Positions 26,498 through 36,822 of a stretch of 64,000 bases of DNA are shown here, one piece after another (within the stretch, counting starts at the first letter, position 1; each line of letters begins with the position of its first letter). This stretch comes from Acidocella sp. 20-57-95 (lineage in GTDB: Bacteria > Pseudomonadota > Alphaproteobacteria > Acetobacterales > Acetobacteraceae). The position numbers and the translations under genes are program-made. The stretch covers positions 20,567 through 84,566 of the forward strand of contig NCAT01000012.1 of the NCBI GenBank assembly GCA_002255575.1, written 5' to 3'. A model generated the notes under the pieces. That model ran no database searches, had not been told where the DNA came from, and saw only the letters and a list, made by a program, of their open reading frames with translations.

Positions 26498-26572
26498 AAT
26501 AGCTTTGTGCTATTGCAGCACTGTTTTTCGATATTGTTATTGTATAAGGATTGTATGAAAGAGCGTACAATC
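26498..26572. promoter_or_regulatory. Inverted repeats before fdsG
   Basis: Two inverted repeats lie in the 134-base gap between the LysR gene and fdsG: AATAGC-N5-GCTATT (26498-26514) and GATTGTA-N10-TACAATC (26549-26572). The first fits a LysR-type T-N11-A box. A TATAAG (26543-26548) between them could be the -10 element. They are candidate operators for the adjacent LysR protein. Confidence 0.45.
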
Positions 26573-26588
26573 TTGAGGGGAATAATCT

Positions 26589-27052
26589 GTGACGCGGGAC
26601 TGGAATCCAGAGGCAGCCGACGCAATTGTCGCGGCACATTTACAGCTTGAAGGGCCGTTATTGCCCATTTTACACGCCATTCAGGAAGAATTTGGCTATA
26701 TCTCTGAAGACGCCATGCGCCTTATCGCCAACCGGCTGAACATCACCCGCGCTGAGGTTTACGGCGTGGTGTCGTTCTACCATGATTATCGCCAGCAACC
26801 TTCAGGCCGACATGTCCTAAAACTATGCCGCGCTGAAGCCTGCCAATCCATGGGCGGGGAAGCCAATGCCGCCAAACTGTTGGAGCGGCTCGGGGTTGAT
26901 TGGGGTGGCACCACCGCCGATGGCCGCCTAACGGTTGAGCCGATTTATTGCCTGGGCCTGTGCGCCTGCGCGCCGAGCGCCATGCTCGATGATGAAGTGC
27001 ATGGTCGTCTGGACGCCGACAGCCTGGAAGCTTTGGCGATGGAGGCGGTATA

Positions 27053-27053
<1 letters not shown>
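26589..27053 (+). CDS. fdsG: NAD-dependent formate dehydrogenase gamma subunit FdsG
   Basis: NuoE-like electron-transfer subunit with a thioredoxin-fold [2Fe-2S] domain; its four cysteines are in CRAEACQ and CLGLCAC. 154 residues. The GTG start at 26589 follows GAGGGG at a suitable distance. Its stop overlaps the fdsB start (TAATG). Part of a soluble, cytoplasmic formate:NAD oxidoreductase. Confidence 0.93.
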
Positions 27054-28591
<1,538 letters not shown>

Positions 28592-28600
28592 GAGCATTTA

Positions 28601-31441
28601 ATGGGTCTGATCCACGAAATCGACTACGGTACCAAGGCCAGCACCTCCACCAAGCTGGTGACACTGAAAATTGACGGTAATAGCATCACCGTGCCGGAAG
28701 GCACCTCGGTGATGCGCGCCGCGACCGAGCTTGGCACGCAAATTCCCAAACTCTGCGCCACCGACATGCTGGATAGTTACGGCTCTTGCCGGCTGTGCCT
28801 CGTGGAAATTGAAGGCCGCGCCGGCACGCCGGCCTCCTGCACCACACCCGTTGCGGAAGGCATGGTGGTGCACACGCAAAACGCCAAACTTGCCAAACTG
28901 CGCAAGGGCGTGATGGAGCTTTACATCTCCGACCACCCGCTCGACTGCCTGACCTGCTCCGCCAACAGCGACTGCGAATTGCAGGATATGGCCGGGGCGG
29001 TTGGCTTGCGGGAAGTGCGCTACGGCTATGAAGGTGAAAACCATCTTGGCGCGACCAAGGATATTTCCAACCCGTATTTCCAGTTCGACCCTTCCAAATG
29101 CATCGTCTGCTCGCGCTGCGTGCGTGCGTGCGAAGAAGTACAGGGCACATTCGCCCTCACCATTGAAGGCTCCGGCTTCTCCTCCAAAGTCTCGCCGGGT
29201 ATTTCAGAAGAATTTTTCTCCTCCGAATGCGTTTCATGCGGCGCTTGCGTGCAAGCCTGCCCGACCGCGACGTTGATGGAAAAATCCGTCATCGAAATGG
29301 GCCAGCCGGAACATTCCGCTGTCACCACCTGCGCCTATTGCGGCGTTGGTTGCAGCTTTAAGGCTGAAATGCGCGGCGAAGAAGTGGTGCGCATGGTGCC
29401 GTACAAGGATGGTAAAGCCAATCATGGCCATTCATGCGTGAAAGGCCGGTTTGCGTGGGGCTACGCCACCCACCGCGACCGCATCACCAAGCCGATGATC
29501 CGCTCAAAAATCACCGACCCCTGGCGCGAAGTAAGCTGGGAAGAAGCGATCAATTACGCGGCGTCTGAGTTCAAACGCATCCAGGCCAAGCATGGCAAGG
29601 ATTCCATCGGCGGCATCACGTCTTCGCGCTGCACCAACGAAGAAACCTACCTGGTGCAAAAACTCATCCGCGCTGGGTTTGGCAACAATAATGTCGATAC
29701 TTGCGCCCGCGTCTGTCACTCGCCCACCGGCTATGGCCTGTCAAAAACCTTCGGTACATCAGCTGGTACGCAAGATTTCGATTCCGTTGATGAGTCCGAC
29801 GCTATTCTCGTCATCGGCGCCAACCCAACGGACGGCCACCCGGTGTTCGCGTCCCGCATGAAGAAGCGGCTGCGCGAAGGTGCCAAGCTGATTGTGGTTG
29901 ACCCGCGCCGGACCGACCTCGTGCGTTCACCGCATGTGAACGCTGATTACCATCTGGCCCTCAAGCCCGGCACCAACGTGGCGATCGTGAATGCGCTCTC
30001 GCATGTGATCATTTCTGAAGGTCTGGCCGATGAAGATTTCATCCGCGACCAGTGCGACTGGAATGAATATGCCGAATGGGCAGACTTTATTTTGCGCCCG
30101 CATAATAGCCCGGAAGCGGTTGAAAAACTCTCAGGCGTACCGGCGGAAACCATTCGCGGTGCGGCCCGGCTTTATGCCACCGCCCGCAACGGTGCCATCT
30201 ATTACGGCCTCGGCGTCACCGAACATAGCCAAGGTACCAGTACTGTTCTCGCGATTGCCAATCTCGCCATGCTCACCGGCAATATCGGCCGCAAGGGCGT
30301 GGGCGTCAATCCGCTACGTGGTCAGAATAATGTGCAAGGCAGTTGCGACATGGGCAGCTTCCCGCATGAATTCCCAGGCTACCGCCATGTCTCCGGTGAA
30401 ACCGTGCGCCAAATCTACGAACAAGATTGGGGCGTTTCACTTTCCGCCGAGCCGGGCTTGCGAATTCCCAATATGCTCGATGCCGCAATGGATGGCACCT
30501 TCCTGGGGCTCTATGTGCAGGGTGAAGATATCGCGCAGTCGGACCCTGATACCAAGCACATTGTCGGTGGCTTAACCGCCATGGAGTGCGTGGTGGTGCA
30601 GGATTTGTTCCTGAACGAAACCGCCAACTACGCGCATGTGTTCCTGCCAGGCTGCTCGTTCCTTGAAAAAGACGGCACCTTCACCAACGCCGAACGTCGC
30701 ATCCAGCGTGTGCGCAAAGTGATGAGCCCGAAGAACGGCTATGGTGACTGGGAAATTACCCAGATGCTCGCCAACGCCATGGGCATGGAAATGCATTACA
30801 ACCACCCATCCGAAATCATGGATGAAATTGCCCGTACCACCAATAGCTTTGCGGGTGTCTCCTACGATGCATTGGAGCGTCTCGGGTCTATCCAATGGCC
30901 ATGTAACGAGCTCGCGCCAGAAGGCACCCCGATCATGCATATCGGCGCCTTTGTGCGTGGCCAGGGCCAGTTCGTGATCGCCGATTACGTGCCGACTGAC
31001 GAGAAAACGGGGCCGCTCTTCCCGCTGCTGCTCACCACCGGCCGTATACTCTCGCAATATAATGTCGGCGCGCAAACCCGGCGTACGGAAAATGCCAAGT
31101 GGCATGAGGAAGATCTGCTCGAAATCCATCCGCACGATGCTGAAGTGCGCGGCGTGAAAGACGGCGATTGGGTAAAGCTCGCCTCCCGTGCTGGTGAAAC
31201 GGCGCTCCGTGCCAAAATAACGGACCGCGTGGCGCCGGGCGTGGTTTACACCACTTTCCACCACCCGTTCACGCAAGCGAATGTCATCACCACCGACTAT
31301 TCAGACTGGGCCACCAACTGCCCGGAATACAAAGTCACCGCGGTGCAGGTCTCGCCTTCCAACGGCCCGACTGAATGGCAAACCAGCTATATGGCACATT
31401 CCGATGCGTCGCGCCGCATCGCACCAATCGCTGCCGAATGA
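28601..31441 (+). CDS. fdsA: NAD-dependent formate dehydrogenase alpha subunit FdsA
   Basis: Molybdenum (bis-MGD) catalytic subunit that oxidises formate to CO2. 946 residues. N-terminal NuoG-like part: [2Fe-2S] CRLCLVEIEG, the His/Cys cluster HPLDCLTCSANSDCELQ, two ferredoxin clusters CIVCSRCVRACEE and CVSCGACVQACPT; then the catalytic domain with its [4Fe-4S] CAYCGVGCSF. The metal ligand is Cys372 followed by the catalytic His373 (ARVCHSPTG), so this is the cysteine, not the selenocysteine, form. GGAG precedes the ATG. Confidence 0.96.
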   Translation: MGLIHEIDYGTKASTSTKLVTLKIDGNSITVPEGTSVMRAATELGTQIPKLCATDMLDSYGSCRLCLVEIEGRAGTPASCTTPVAEGMVVHTQNAKLAKLRKGVMELYISDHPLDCLTCSANSDCELQDMAGAVGLREVRYGYEGENHLGATKDISNPYFQFDPSKCIVCSRCVRACEEVQGTFALTIEGSGFSSKVSPGISEEFFSSECVSCGACVQACPTATLMEKSVIEMGQPEHSAVTTCAYCGVGCSFKAEMRGEEVVRMVPYKDGKANHGHSCVKGRFAWGYATHRDRITKPMIRSKITDPWREVSWEEAINYAASEFKRIQAKHGKDSIGGITSSRCTNEETYLVQKLIRAGFGNNNVDTCARVCHSPTGYGLSKTFGTSAGTQDFDSVDESDAILVIGANPTDGHPVFASRMKKRLREGAKLIVVDPRRTDLVRSPHVNADYHLALKPGTNVAIVNALSHVIISEGLADEDFIRDQCDWNEYAEWADFILRPHNSPEAVEKLSGVPAETIRGAARLYATARNGAIYYGLGVTEHSQGTSTVLAIANLAMLTGNIGRKGVGVNPLRGQNNVQGSCDMGSFPHEFPGYRHVSGETVRQIYEQDWGVSLSAEPGLRIPNMLDAAMDGTFLGLYVQGEDIAQSDPDTKHIVGGLTAMECVVVQDLFLNETANYAHVFLPGCSFLEKDGTFTNAERRIQRVRKVMSPKNGYGDWEITQMLANAMGMEMHYNHPSEIMDEIARTTNSFAGVSYDALERLGSIQWPCNELAPEGTPIMHIGAFVRGQGQFVIADYVPTDEKTGPLFPLLLTTGRILSQYNVGAQTRRTENAKWHEEDLLEIHPHDAEVRGVKDGDWVKLASRAGETALRAKITDRVAPGVVYTTFHHPFTQANVITTDYSDWATNCPEYKVTAVQVSPSNGPTEWQTSYMAHSDASRRIAPIAAE

Positions 31442-32268
31442 ACCCGGTGCCGAAATCCGTTAGGCGGGCAAGCTGCATGTCCTGGCGGGGCGGGTTACTT
31501 ACCGCCTCGTCACGCGTGCTACCCGAAGAAACGCCGGTGGTCCTCACCTACGATCATGTCAGCTTTGCTGTCATGATGGCGACCCCAGAAAACCTTAAGG
31601 ATTTCGCGGTCGGTTTTTCACTCTCCGAAGGCATCATCTCAGCCCCTTCGGACATTACTGAACTTGAGATCGTCGCGCTGGAAACCGGCATTGAATGCCG
31701 CATGATGCTCACCCCAGCCAAGCGTGACGCGCTGGAAACCCGCCGCCGCAAAATTATCGGCCCGGTAGGGTGTGGCCTCTGCGGCATCGATACGCTTGCC
31801 CAAGCCATTCGCCCCACCCCCTTGGTACAGTCGGAGCTGGCCGTCTCTGCCCACGCATTGTCAGACGCCATTGCCGGCTTGGCGCGTTTGCAAACCATTA
31901 ATTTGCAAACCAGGGCCGTCCATGCGGCGGCGTTTTTCACCCCCGCAACAGGTGATATTTTGCTGCGCGAAGATGTTGGGCGGCATAATGCGCTTGACAA
32001 ATTGATCGGTGCCGTCTGCAAAAATTCTGCGCCGCCGCAATCGGGCGTGGTACTTCTCACCAGCCGGGTTTCGATCGAACTGATCCAAAAAACCGCCATG
32101 TTCGGCGCCCCCATCCTGGTTGCCATCTCGGTTCCCACCGCACGTGCGGTGCGCGAAGCCGAGGCCGCCGGCATCACCCTCATCGCTGTCGCGCGCGATG
32201 ATGGGTTTGAAGTTTTCTCCCACCCTGAGCGCATTTTTTTTGAGGAAGCTAAAGCCCATGTCGCCTAA
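31438..32268 (+). CDS. fdhD: Formate dehydrogenase accessory sulfurtransferase FdhD
   Basis: Transfers sulfur to the molybdenum cofactor of formate dehydrogenase (called FdsC in fds operons). 276 residues. The CXXC pair is in GPVGCGLCGID and the nucleotide-like region EDVGRHNALDKLIG is conserved. I chose ATG 31438, which overlaps the fdsA stop (ATGA). Confidence 0.93.
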   Translation: MNPVPKSVRRASCMSWRGGLLTASSRVLPEETPVVLTYDHVSFAVMMATPENLKDFAVGFSLSEGIISAPSDITELEIVALETGIECRMMLTPAKRDALETRRRKIIGPVGCGLCGIDTLAQAIRPTPLVQSELAVSAHALSDAIAGLARLQTINLQTRAVHAAAFFTPATGDILLREDVGRHNALDKLIGAVCKNSAPPQSGVVLLTSRVSIELIQKTAMFGAPILVAISVPTARAVREAEAAGITLIAVARDDGFEVFSHPERIFFEEAKAHVA

Positions 32269-32286
32269 CCCCATGTCGCCTAACCA
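32256..32286 (+). repeat. 15-bp tandem duplication at fdhD/fdsD junction
   Basis: CATGTCGCCTAACCC (32257-32271) is repeated directly. Each copy holds a candidate fdsD start codon, and the first copy also holds the fdhD stop codon. It looks like a recent slippage duplication. Confidence 0.8.
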
Positions 32287-32503
32287 TACCCAGGAAAAGC
32301 TGGTTTATATGGCTAACCAAATCGGCAAGGGTTTTACTATGCGTAAGCCAGAACAAGCGGTTTTAGACATCGCTGATCATCTCAAAAAATTCTGGGAAAA
32401 ACGCATGCTGGCCCAGATTTTCGAACATCTCGATGCTGGCGGCCAAGGGCTCGACAATCTACCAAAACAGGGCTTGCAAAGACTGCGGGAAACGATGCAG
32501 TAA
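32258..32503 (+). CDS. fdsD: Formate dehydrogenase delta subunit FdsD
   Basis: Small subunit of the FDS complex, 81 residues from ATG 32258 or 76 from ATG 32273; a 15-base tandem duplication creates both starts and repeats MSPN. The conserved part MANQIGKGFTMRKPEQAV and DHLKKFWEKRM is typical of FdsD, which is needed for a stable, active enzyme. It overlaps the end of fdhD; GAGGAAG lies upstream. Confidence 0.88.
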   Translation: MSPNPMSPNHTQEKLVYMANQIGKGFTMRKPEQAVLDIADHLKKFWEKRMLAQIFEHLDAGGQGLDNLPKQGLQRLRETMQ

Positions 32504-32572
32504 TAAGTTAAAAATCGTCAATGTTAACCATCCGGCATGAGACCGGGATTTTGTTCAAGAAGGAAAATCGTG

Positions 32573-33937
32573 ATGAGTGCCCTATCATTCCTAGACCGCG
32601 AGCGGACGGTTGCTCCCGCCGGATATAACCGATGGCTGGTACCGCCCGCCGCTTTATGTATCCATTTATGCATCGGCCAGGTTTACGCGCTCAGCGTCTT
32701 TAACCTGCCGCTCACCAAGCTGATTGGCCTGAAGGCTTCCGCGCCAGGCGATTGGACCTTGGCGGATGTGGGCTGGATCTTTTCAGTTGCCATTGCCGTT
32801 CTCGGTATTTCCGCAGCGTTTGGCGGCCGCTGGCTCGACCGCGTTGGCCCCCGCAAGGCGATGACGCTCGCCGCGTTCTGTTTTGGCGGCGGGTTCATTG
32901 TGTCCTCATTCGGCGTCTCGCTGCATAGCCTACCGCTGATCTATCTGGGGTACGGCGTTTTGGGCGGCATCGGTTTGGGGATTGGCTACATCTCGCCCGT
33001 CCGCACCTTGATGACCTGGTTCCCGGACCGTCCCGGCATGGCAACCGGTCTTGCCATTATGGGCTTCGGCGGCGGCGCGATGATCGCCTCACCATTGTCG
33101 GTTCTGCTCATGCACTCATACGCCACCCCAACCGACCTGGGCGTCGCCCCGGCGTTCGTGACGCTCGGTGTGCTATATGGCGTGTTCATGCTGCTGGGTG
33201 CTGCCATTGTGCGCGTACCTTCCAATAACTGGCGCCCTGAAGGTTATGTTCCAAAGGCATCCGCCTCGCGTCTGGTCACTTCCGGTACGGTCGATGTGGG
33301 CACCGCGCTGCGCACCCCGCAATTCTACCTGCTCTGGATGGTCCTGTTCTTGAACGTGACCGCCGGTATCGGCGTGATCAGCCAGGCTTCGCCAATGATC
33401 CAGGAAATGTTCAAAGGCCAGGTCACCGCCATCACCGCGGCTGGCTTTGTCGGTCTGCTTAGCTTGTTCAACATGGGCGGCCGTTTCTTCTGGGCATCAA
33501 CCTCCGATAAAATCGGCCGTAAGGCGACCTATTTTATCTTCTTCCTGCTGGGCGTTGTGCTCTATGCGTCAATCCCATCCATTGCCCGCCTCGGCAGCAT
33601 TGCTGGGTTTGTGCTCTGCTACGGCATTATCCTCAGCATGTATGGTGGTGGCTTCTCGACCATTCCAGCCTATTTGAAGGATATGTTCGGTACACGCCAT
33701 GTGGGCGCCATCCATGGCTGCTTGCTGGTCGCGTGGTCAGCGGCCGGCGTGATCGGTCCGGTGTTGGTGGACTATATCCGCCAGTATCAGATCAGTAACG
33801 GTGTGGCCAAAGCGGATGCCTATACCATTACCATGTATATTATGGCCGGTCTGTTGGTCTTGGGGGCGATCTGCAATCTGTTAATGTCGCCGGTTTCTGA
33901 GCGCCATCTCGAAACCACGCCAGCTCCAGCCGAGTAA
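32573..33937 (+). CDS. Oxalate/formate-antiporter family MFS transporter
   Basis: Twelve-helix major facilitator, 454 residues, of the OFA (oxalate:formate antiporter) type. The inter-helix motif GGRWLDRVGPRKAM and the second-half SDKIGRKATYF are present. AAGGAAA precedes ATG 32573. It lies 70 bases after fdsD and is followed by a 37-residue membrane protein. Formate uptake for the adjacent FDS is a reasonable inference; other small carboxylates cannot be excluded. Confidence 0.85.
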   Translation: MSALSFLDRERTVAPAGYNRWLVPPAALCIHLCIGQVYALSVFNLPLTKLIGLKASAPGDWTLADVGWIFSVAIAVLGISAAFGGRWLDRVGPRKAMTLAAFCFGGGFIVSSFGVSLHSLPLIYLGYGVLGGIGLGIGYISPVRTLMTWFPDRPGMATGLAIMGFGGGAMIASPLSVLLMHSYATPTDLGVAPAFVTLGVLYGVFMLLGAAIVRVPSNNWRPEGYVPKASASRLVTSGTVDVGTALRTPQFYLLWMVLFLNVTAGIGVISQASPMIQEMFKGQVTAITAAGFVGLLSLFNMGGRFFWASTSDKIGRKATYFIFFLLGVVLYASIPSIARLGSIAGFVLCYGIILSMYGGGFSTIPAYLKDMFGTRHVGAIHGCLLVAWSAAGVIGPVLVDYIRQYQISNGVAKADAYTITMYIMAGLLVLGAICNLLMSPVSERHLETTPAPAE

Positions 33938-33949
33938 GGAAATTCAGTT

Positions 33950-34063
33950 ATGAGTGAATCTTCAAATAGTGTCAGACTCGTTATCTTCTGGGCACTGGTG
34001 CTCGCACCACTTGGCTGGGGCGTGTACCATACCATGATGAGCGCGATGAGCCTTTTTAACTAA
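33950..34063 (+). CDS. 37-residue MFS companion membrane protein
   Basis: Starts at ATG 33950 after GGAAATTCAG and ends at TAA 34061, 12 bases after the MFS gene. It has one hydrophobic helix (VIFWALVLAPLGWGVY) with short polar ends. Tiny proteins of this layout occur after OFA-type transporters and are annotated as MFS transporter small subunits (recalled, not checked). A terminator follows at once, so the two genes end the operon together. Confidence 0.7.
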   Translation: MSESSNSVRLVIFWALVLAPLGWGVYHTMMSAMSLFN

Positions 34064-34080
34064 GTCGCTTTCAACCAAAC

Positions 34081-34126
34081 CGGCCCGGTGCGTACCTTTT
34101 TACAAAGGGTACTTCCGGGCCGTTTT
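34081..34126 (+). terminator. Rho-independent terminator after the MFS pair
   Basis: CGGCCCGG (34081-34088) pairs with CCGGGCCG (34115-34122), with an inner GTACC/GGTAC stem, then TTTT. It closes the fds-MFS operon and overlaps the 3' end of the convergent DUF429 gene. Confidence 0.8.
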
Positions 34127-35066
34127 ATGATCGGCTGGTATCCAGCGGCATATCGGTCTGGCCAAGTACCCAGCCTTGCCATTTATCATTCGGCAAAGGC
34201 GAAATATCCGGCTGGTGACCCGCCAGTACATTCATCACACCGAGCACCCCGATCAGACTATCAAACGGGTCTTCCGATGATTTTGGCGGCCCGAAGCCGG
34301 TTACGATTTGCGCTGTCAACGCCGCCGAAGGCGCCGCCTGTAATTTTTGCATAACGCCGAAAATATCATCCGCCATCGCCGCCCGGCTGGCCTGGCGCTG
34401 CTTGCTGCCCTGCAATTTCAACCCTAATTGCCGCAGGGCCTCAGCGGGATAGGTTTCGGCAATTGCCACCTGTCCGGGCCGCGCCAAATCCCGCAACGCC
34501 CCCTCGAACGGCCATAATCTCACCCGGCCTTGCGCCAGCCCGGGCACAATCAAATCTCGCCACGCCGCCAGCCCTGCCTTGCCGCATTGGTTGGCACCTA
34601 AGGTCCAGAATAGCTGCCCACCCGCCGGGCGGTGCGCCGTGCGTAAATCCACCAGCCGAGAGAGGCTGGCTGTGTCTGGCAAATTCAGCGCGCGTGCTAA
34701 GGCCAGCTTGTGCCCCGGCCCCTTAACGCTGCCCGCCGGGAAAAACGGCCGCGCCAAGCCCACCTCGTCAATGGTCTTTGCCACCGAGAAAAACGCCATA
34801 TCAGGCGTTAACTGCCGTAAAAACGACGGAAAATCCTCGAAACCCTGTAATTGCGCTGCATAGGCAGGGGGCAGCCCTACCGGGCAATCAATCCCCAGCG
34901 CCACCGCGCCACCGCTTGCCGCAGCGGTTAACCGCTCCAACAATGTCGAAACCTCGCCCACCAGCGTCGGCGCATCCAACCGCCAACCCTGTGGGGTTTT
35001 CACCCCATACGTCACCCAGCGCTTACGCGGATCAACACTCCAATCCGCATGTGCCGCCAGGATCAA
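34125..35066 (-). CDS. DUF429 family protein
   Basis: 313 residues, resembling the DUF429 family of predicted RNase H-like proteins: an N-terminal strand region (MILAAHADWS), an acidic ALGIDCPVGLP, AIAETYPAEALRQLGL and SEDPFDSLIGVLGVM near the end. Activity is not established. Its start overlaps the upstream small gene by ATGA. Confidence 0.65.
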   Translation of the reverse strand: MILAAHADWSVDPRKRWVTYGVKTPQGWRLDAPTLVGEVSTLLERLTAAASGGAVALGIDCPVGLPPAYAAQLQGFEDFPSFLRQLTPDMAFFSVAKTIDEVGLARPFFPAGSVKGPGHKLALARALNLPDTASLSRLVDLRTAHRPAGGQLFWTLGANQCGKAGLAAWRDLIVPGLAQGRVRLWPFEGALRDLARPGQVAIAETYPAEALRQLGLKLQGSKQRQASRAAMADDIFGVMQKLQAAPSAALTAQIVTGFGPPKSSEDPFDSLIGVLGVMNVLAGHQPDISPLPNDKWQGWVLGQTDMPLDTSRS

Positions 35067-35311
35067 ATAGGTTTGTGGGCCTTATCGAGCAACCGGCTGA
35101 TCAGCCCCGGCTTTTTGGTCGGCTTCACGACCGGCTTTTTGGCCTTGGCTTCTGCCTCCTCAGCCTTCACCTTCGCCGCCATCCAGGCTTCCAGCGACTT
35201 GCCAGCCGCCTTGGCGCGTTCCTGCTCATAGGCCAACTGGCCCTTCGAGAGCTTGCGCCCAGCAATAATGGTAGGCTCCGGCTTCGCGGCGGGTTTCGGG
35301 GCAGGCTTCAT
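35063..35311 (-). CDS. Small basic Lys/Ala-rich protein
   Basis: 82 residues from ATG 35311 (GGAGAG upstream), rich in Lys, Ala and Pro, with a helical middle (AAGKSLEAWMAAKVKAEEAE) and a basic tail. No family recognised. It sits 18 bases after the ABC permease and is coupled to the DUF429 gene. Confidence 0.5.
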   Translation of the reverse strand: MKPAPKPAAKPEPTIIAGRKLSKGQLAYEQERAKAAGKSLEAWMAAKVKAEEAEAKAKKPVVKPTKKPGLISRLLDKAHKPI

Positions 35312-35329
35312 GGTCAAACTCTCCAAATA

Positions 35330-36094
35330 TCAGGCAGCATCCCGCCGCCGTAGCAACAAACGTGAGACTAACCCCAACGCACCATAAATGGCCATCCCGG
35401 CCATCGCCAATAGCACCAGGGCGGCAAACATGCGGGGAATTTGTAACCGATAGCCCGCTTCCAAAATCCGGTACGCCAAGCCCGAGGCAAACCCGCCCGA
35501 GCCTGCCACAAATTCCGCCACCACTGCCCCCACCAGCGCCAACGTGCCAGAAATACGCAAGCCGGCCAGAAAATAGGGCAGGGCAGCCGGCAGCCGTAGC
35601 AACACCAAAGTCTGCCACCGCGTCGCCCCATTCAGCCGGAATAAATCCAGCAAGTCTTTCGGCGTTGCCGCCAGACCCGCCGCAGTGTTGGACAGTACCG
35701 GAAAGAACGCCACAATGGTGGCACACACCACCAACGCCCAGAATGGCTGGTTGACCCAAATAATAATTAAAGGCGCAATCGCCACCACCGGCGTTACCTG
35801 TAAAATCACCGCCCATGGTTGAATCGCGGCCCGCGCCAGATTGCTCGCCGCCATCGCCAGCGCCAACGCCACCCCCAGCGTGGCAGAGACCACCAGCGCC
35901 GAAAATGTTACTGTCAGCGTGGAGAGCAGCGCCGCATTCAGCACGGCGTAATCGCCGATATAGGCGCCCACAATATCAACCGGTCCTGGCAGCACATAGG
36001 CGGGCACTTGCAGCCCCCACACGCAGCCTTGCCAGATGCTCAAGCCCAGCAACCCAAAGGCAAAGGGGGCAATACGCTCGACCCAGATATTCAT
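35330..36094 (-). CDS. ABC transporter permease, THI5/NMT1-type importer
   Basis: Six-helix permease of the TauC/SsuC/ThiX type, 254 residues, with the coupling motif RLNGATRWQTLVLLRLPAAL. It overlaps the ATPase gene by ATGA. With the neighbouring binding protein the likely substrate is a thiamine pyrimidine precursor, but taurine/sulfonate-like substrates use the same permease family. Confidence 0.85.
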   Translation of the reverse strand: MNIWVERIAPFAFGLLGLSIWQGCVWGLQVPAYVLPGPVDIVGAYIGDYAVLNAALLSTLTVTFSALVVSATLGVALALAMAASNLARAAIQPWAVILQVTPVVAIAPLIIIWVNQPFWALVVCATIVAFFPVLSNTAAGLAATPKDLLDLFRLNGATRWQTLVLLRLPAALPYFLAGLRISGTLALVGAVVAEFVAGSGGFASGLAYRILEAGYRLQIPRMFAALVLLAMAGMAIYGALGLVSRLLLRRRDAA

Positions 36095-36822
36095 GCGGGC
36101 ATCACTTGGCGCAAAGTATCAGAAAGCTGCTTCACAAAAGCTGTGTAGTCCGCTGCCGTCCGCCGCTCCGGCCCCTCCGCGACATGCGAGACAATATCCG
36201 CGGCCACCCGGCCAGGCCTGGGCGACATCACCAGCACCCGGCTTGCCAGATAAGCCGCCTCATAAATTGAGTGCGTTACAAACACGATGGTGGTGCCAGT
36301 GCGCCGCCAGACCTCGTGCAAATCCGCCTGTAGTTTAAACCGGGTAAATTCATCCAGCGCCGCAAATGGCTCATCCATCAGCAGCAATTTCGGCGCACTC
36401 ACCAATGCCCGCGCGATCGAAACACGCATCTTCATCCCGCCTGAAAGGGAGGCTGGCTTGGCGTCAGCAAACTCAGCGAGCCCCACTTGGGCTAATGCCG
36501 CCAGCACAGCCGGCTTGGTCTCGGCCCGGCTTTTCCCGCGCAACCGCAGCGGTAAAAACACATTTTCCGCCGCACTCATCCAGGGCATCAATGTCGCGTC
36601 CTGAAACACAAACCCAATATCCCCCACATTTTTGGTGGGCCACATAATCTGCCCGCTTGAAGGTTCCTCCAGCCCCGCCAGCAGCCGCAGCAAAGTGGAT
36701 TTACCGCAGCCCGACGGCCCCAGGAGGGCGATAAACTCGCCCTCCTGAAAGCGCGCCGAGATTTGGTCGAGCGCTAAAGTGCCGTTGGGGAATCGCTTGG
36801 ATACCCCATCAACCACGATCAT
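36091..36822 (-). CDS. ABC transporter ATP-binding protein, THI5/NMT1-type importer
   Basis: 243 residues. Walker A GPSGCGKST, Q-loop VFQDATLMPW, signature LSGGMKMRVSIARAL, Walker B LLLMDEPFAALD and the switch His (VTHS) are all intact. It overlaps the binding-protein gene upstream and the permease downstream, each by ATGA. Confidence 0.9.
   Translation of the reverse strand: MIVVDGVSKRFPNGTLALDQISARFQEGEFIALLGPSGCGKSTLLRLLAGLEEPSSGQIMWPTKNVGDIGFVFQDATLMPWMSAAENVFLPLRLRGKSRAETKPAVLAALAQVGLAEFADAKPASLSGGMKMRVSIARALVSAPKLLLMDEPFAALDEFTRFKLQADLHEVWRRTGTTIVFVTHSIYEAAYLASRVLVMSPRPGRVAADIVSHVAEGPERRTAADYTAFVKQLSDTLRQVMPA

Noticed and set aside
29699..29719. Selenocysteine at the FdsA molybdenum site
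   Set aside because: The codon is TGT (Cys372), not TGA, and no SECIS is needed.
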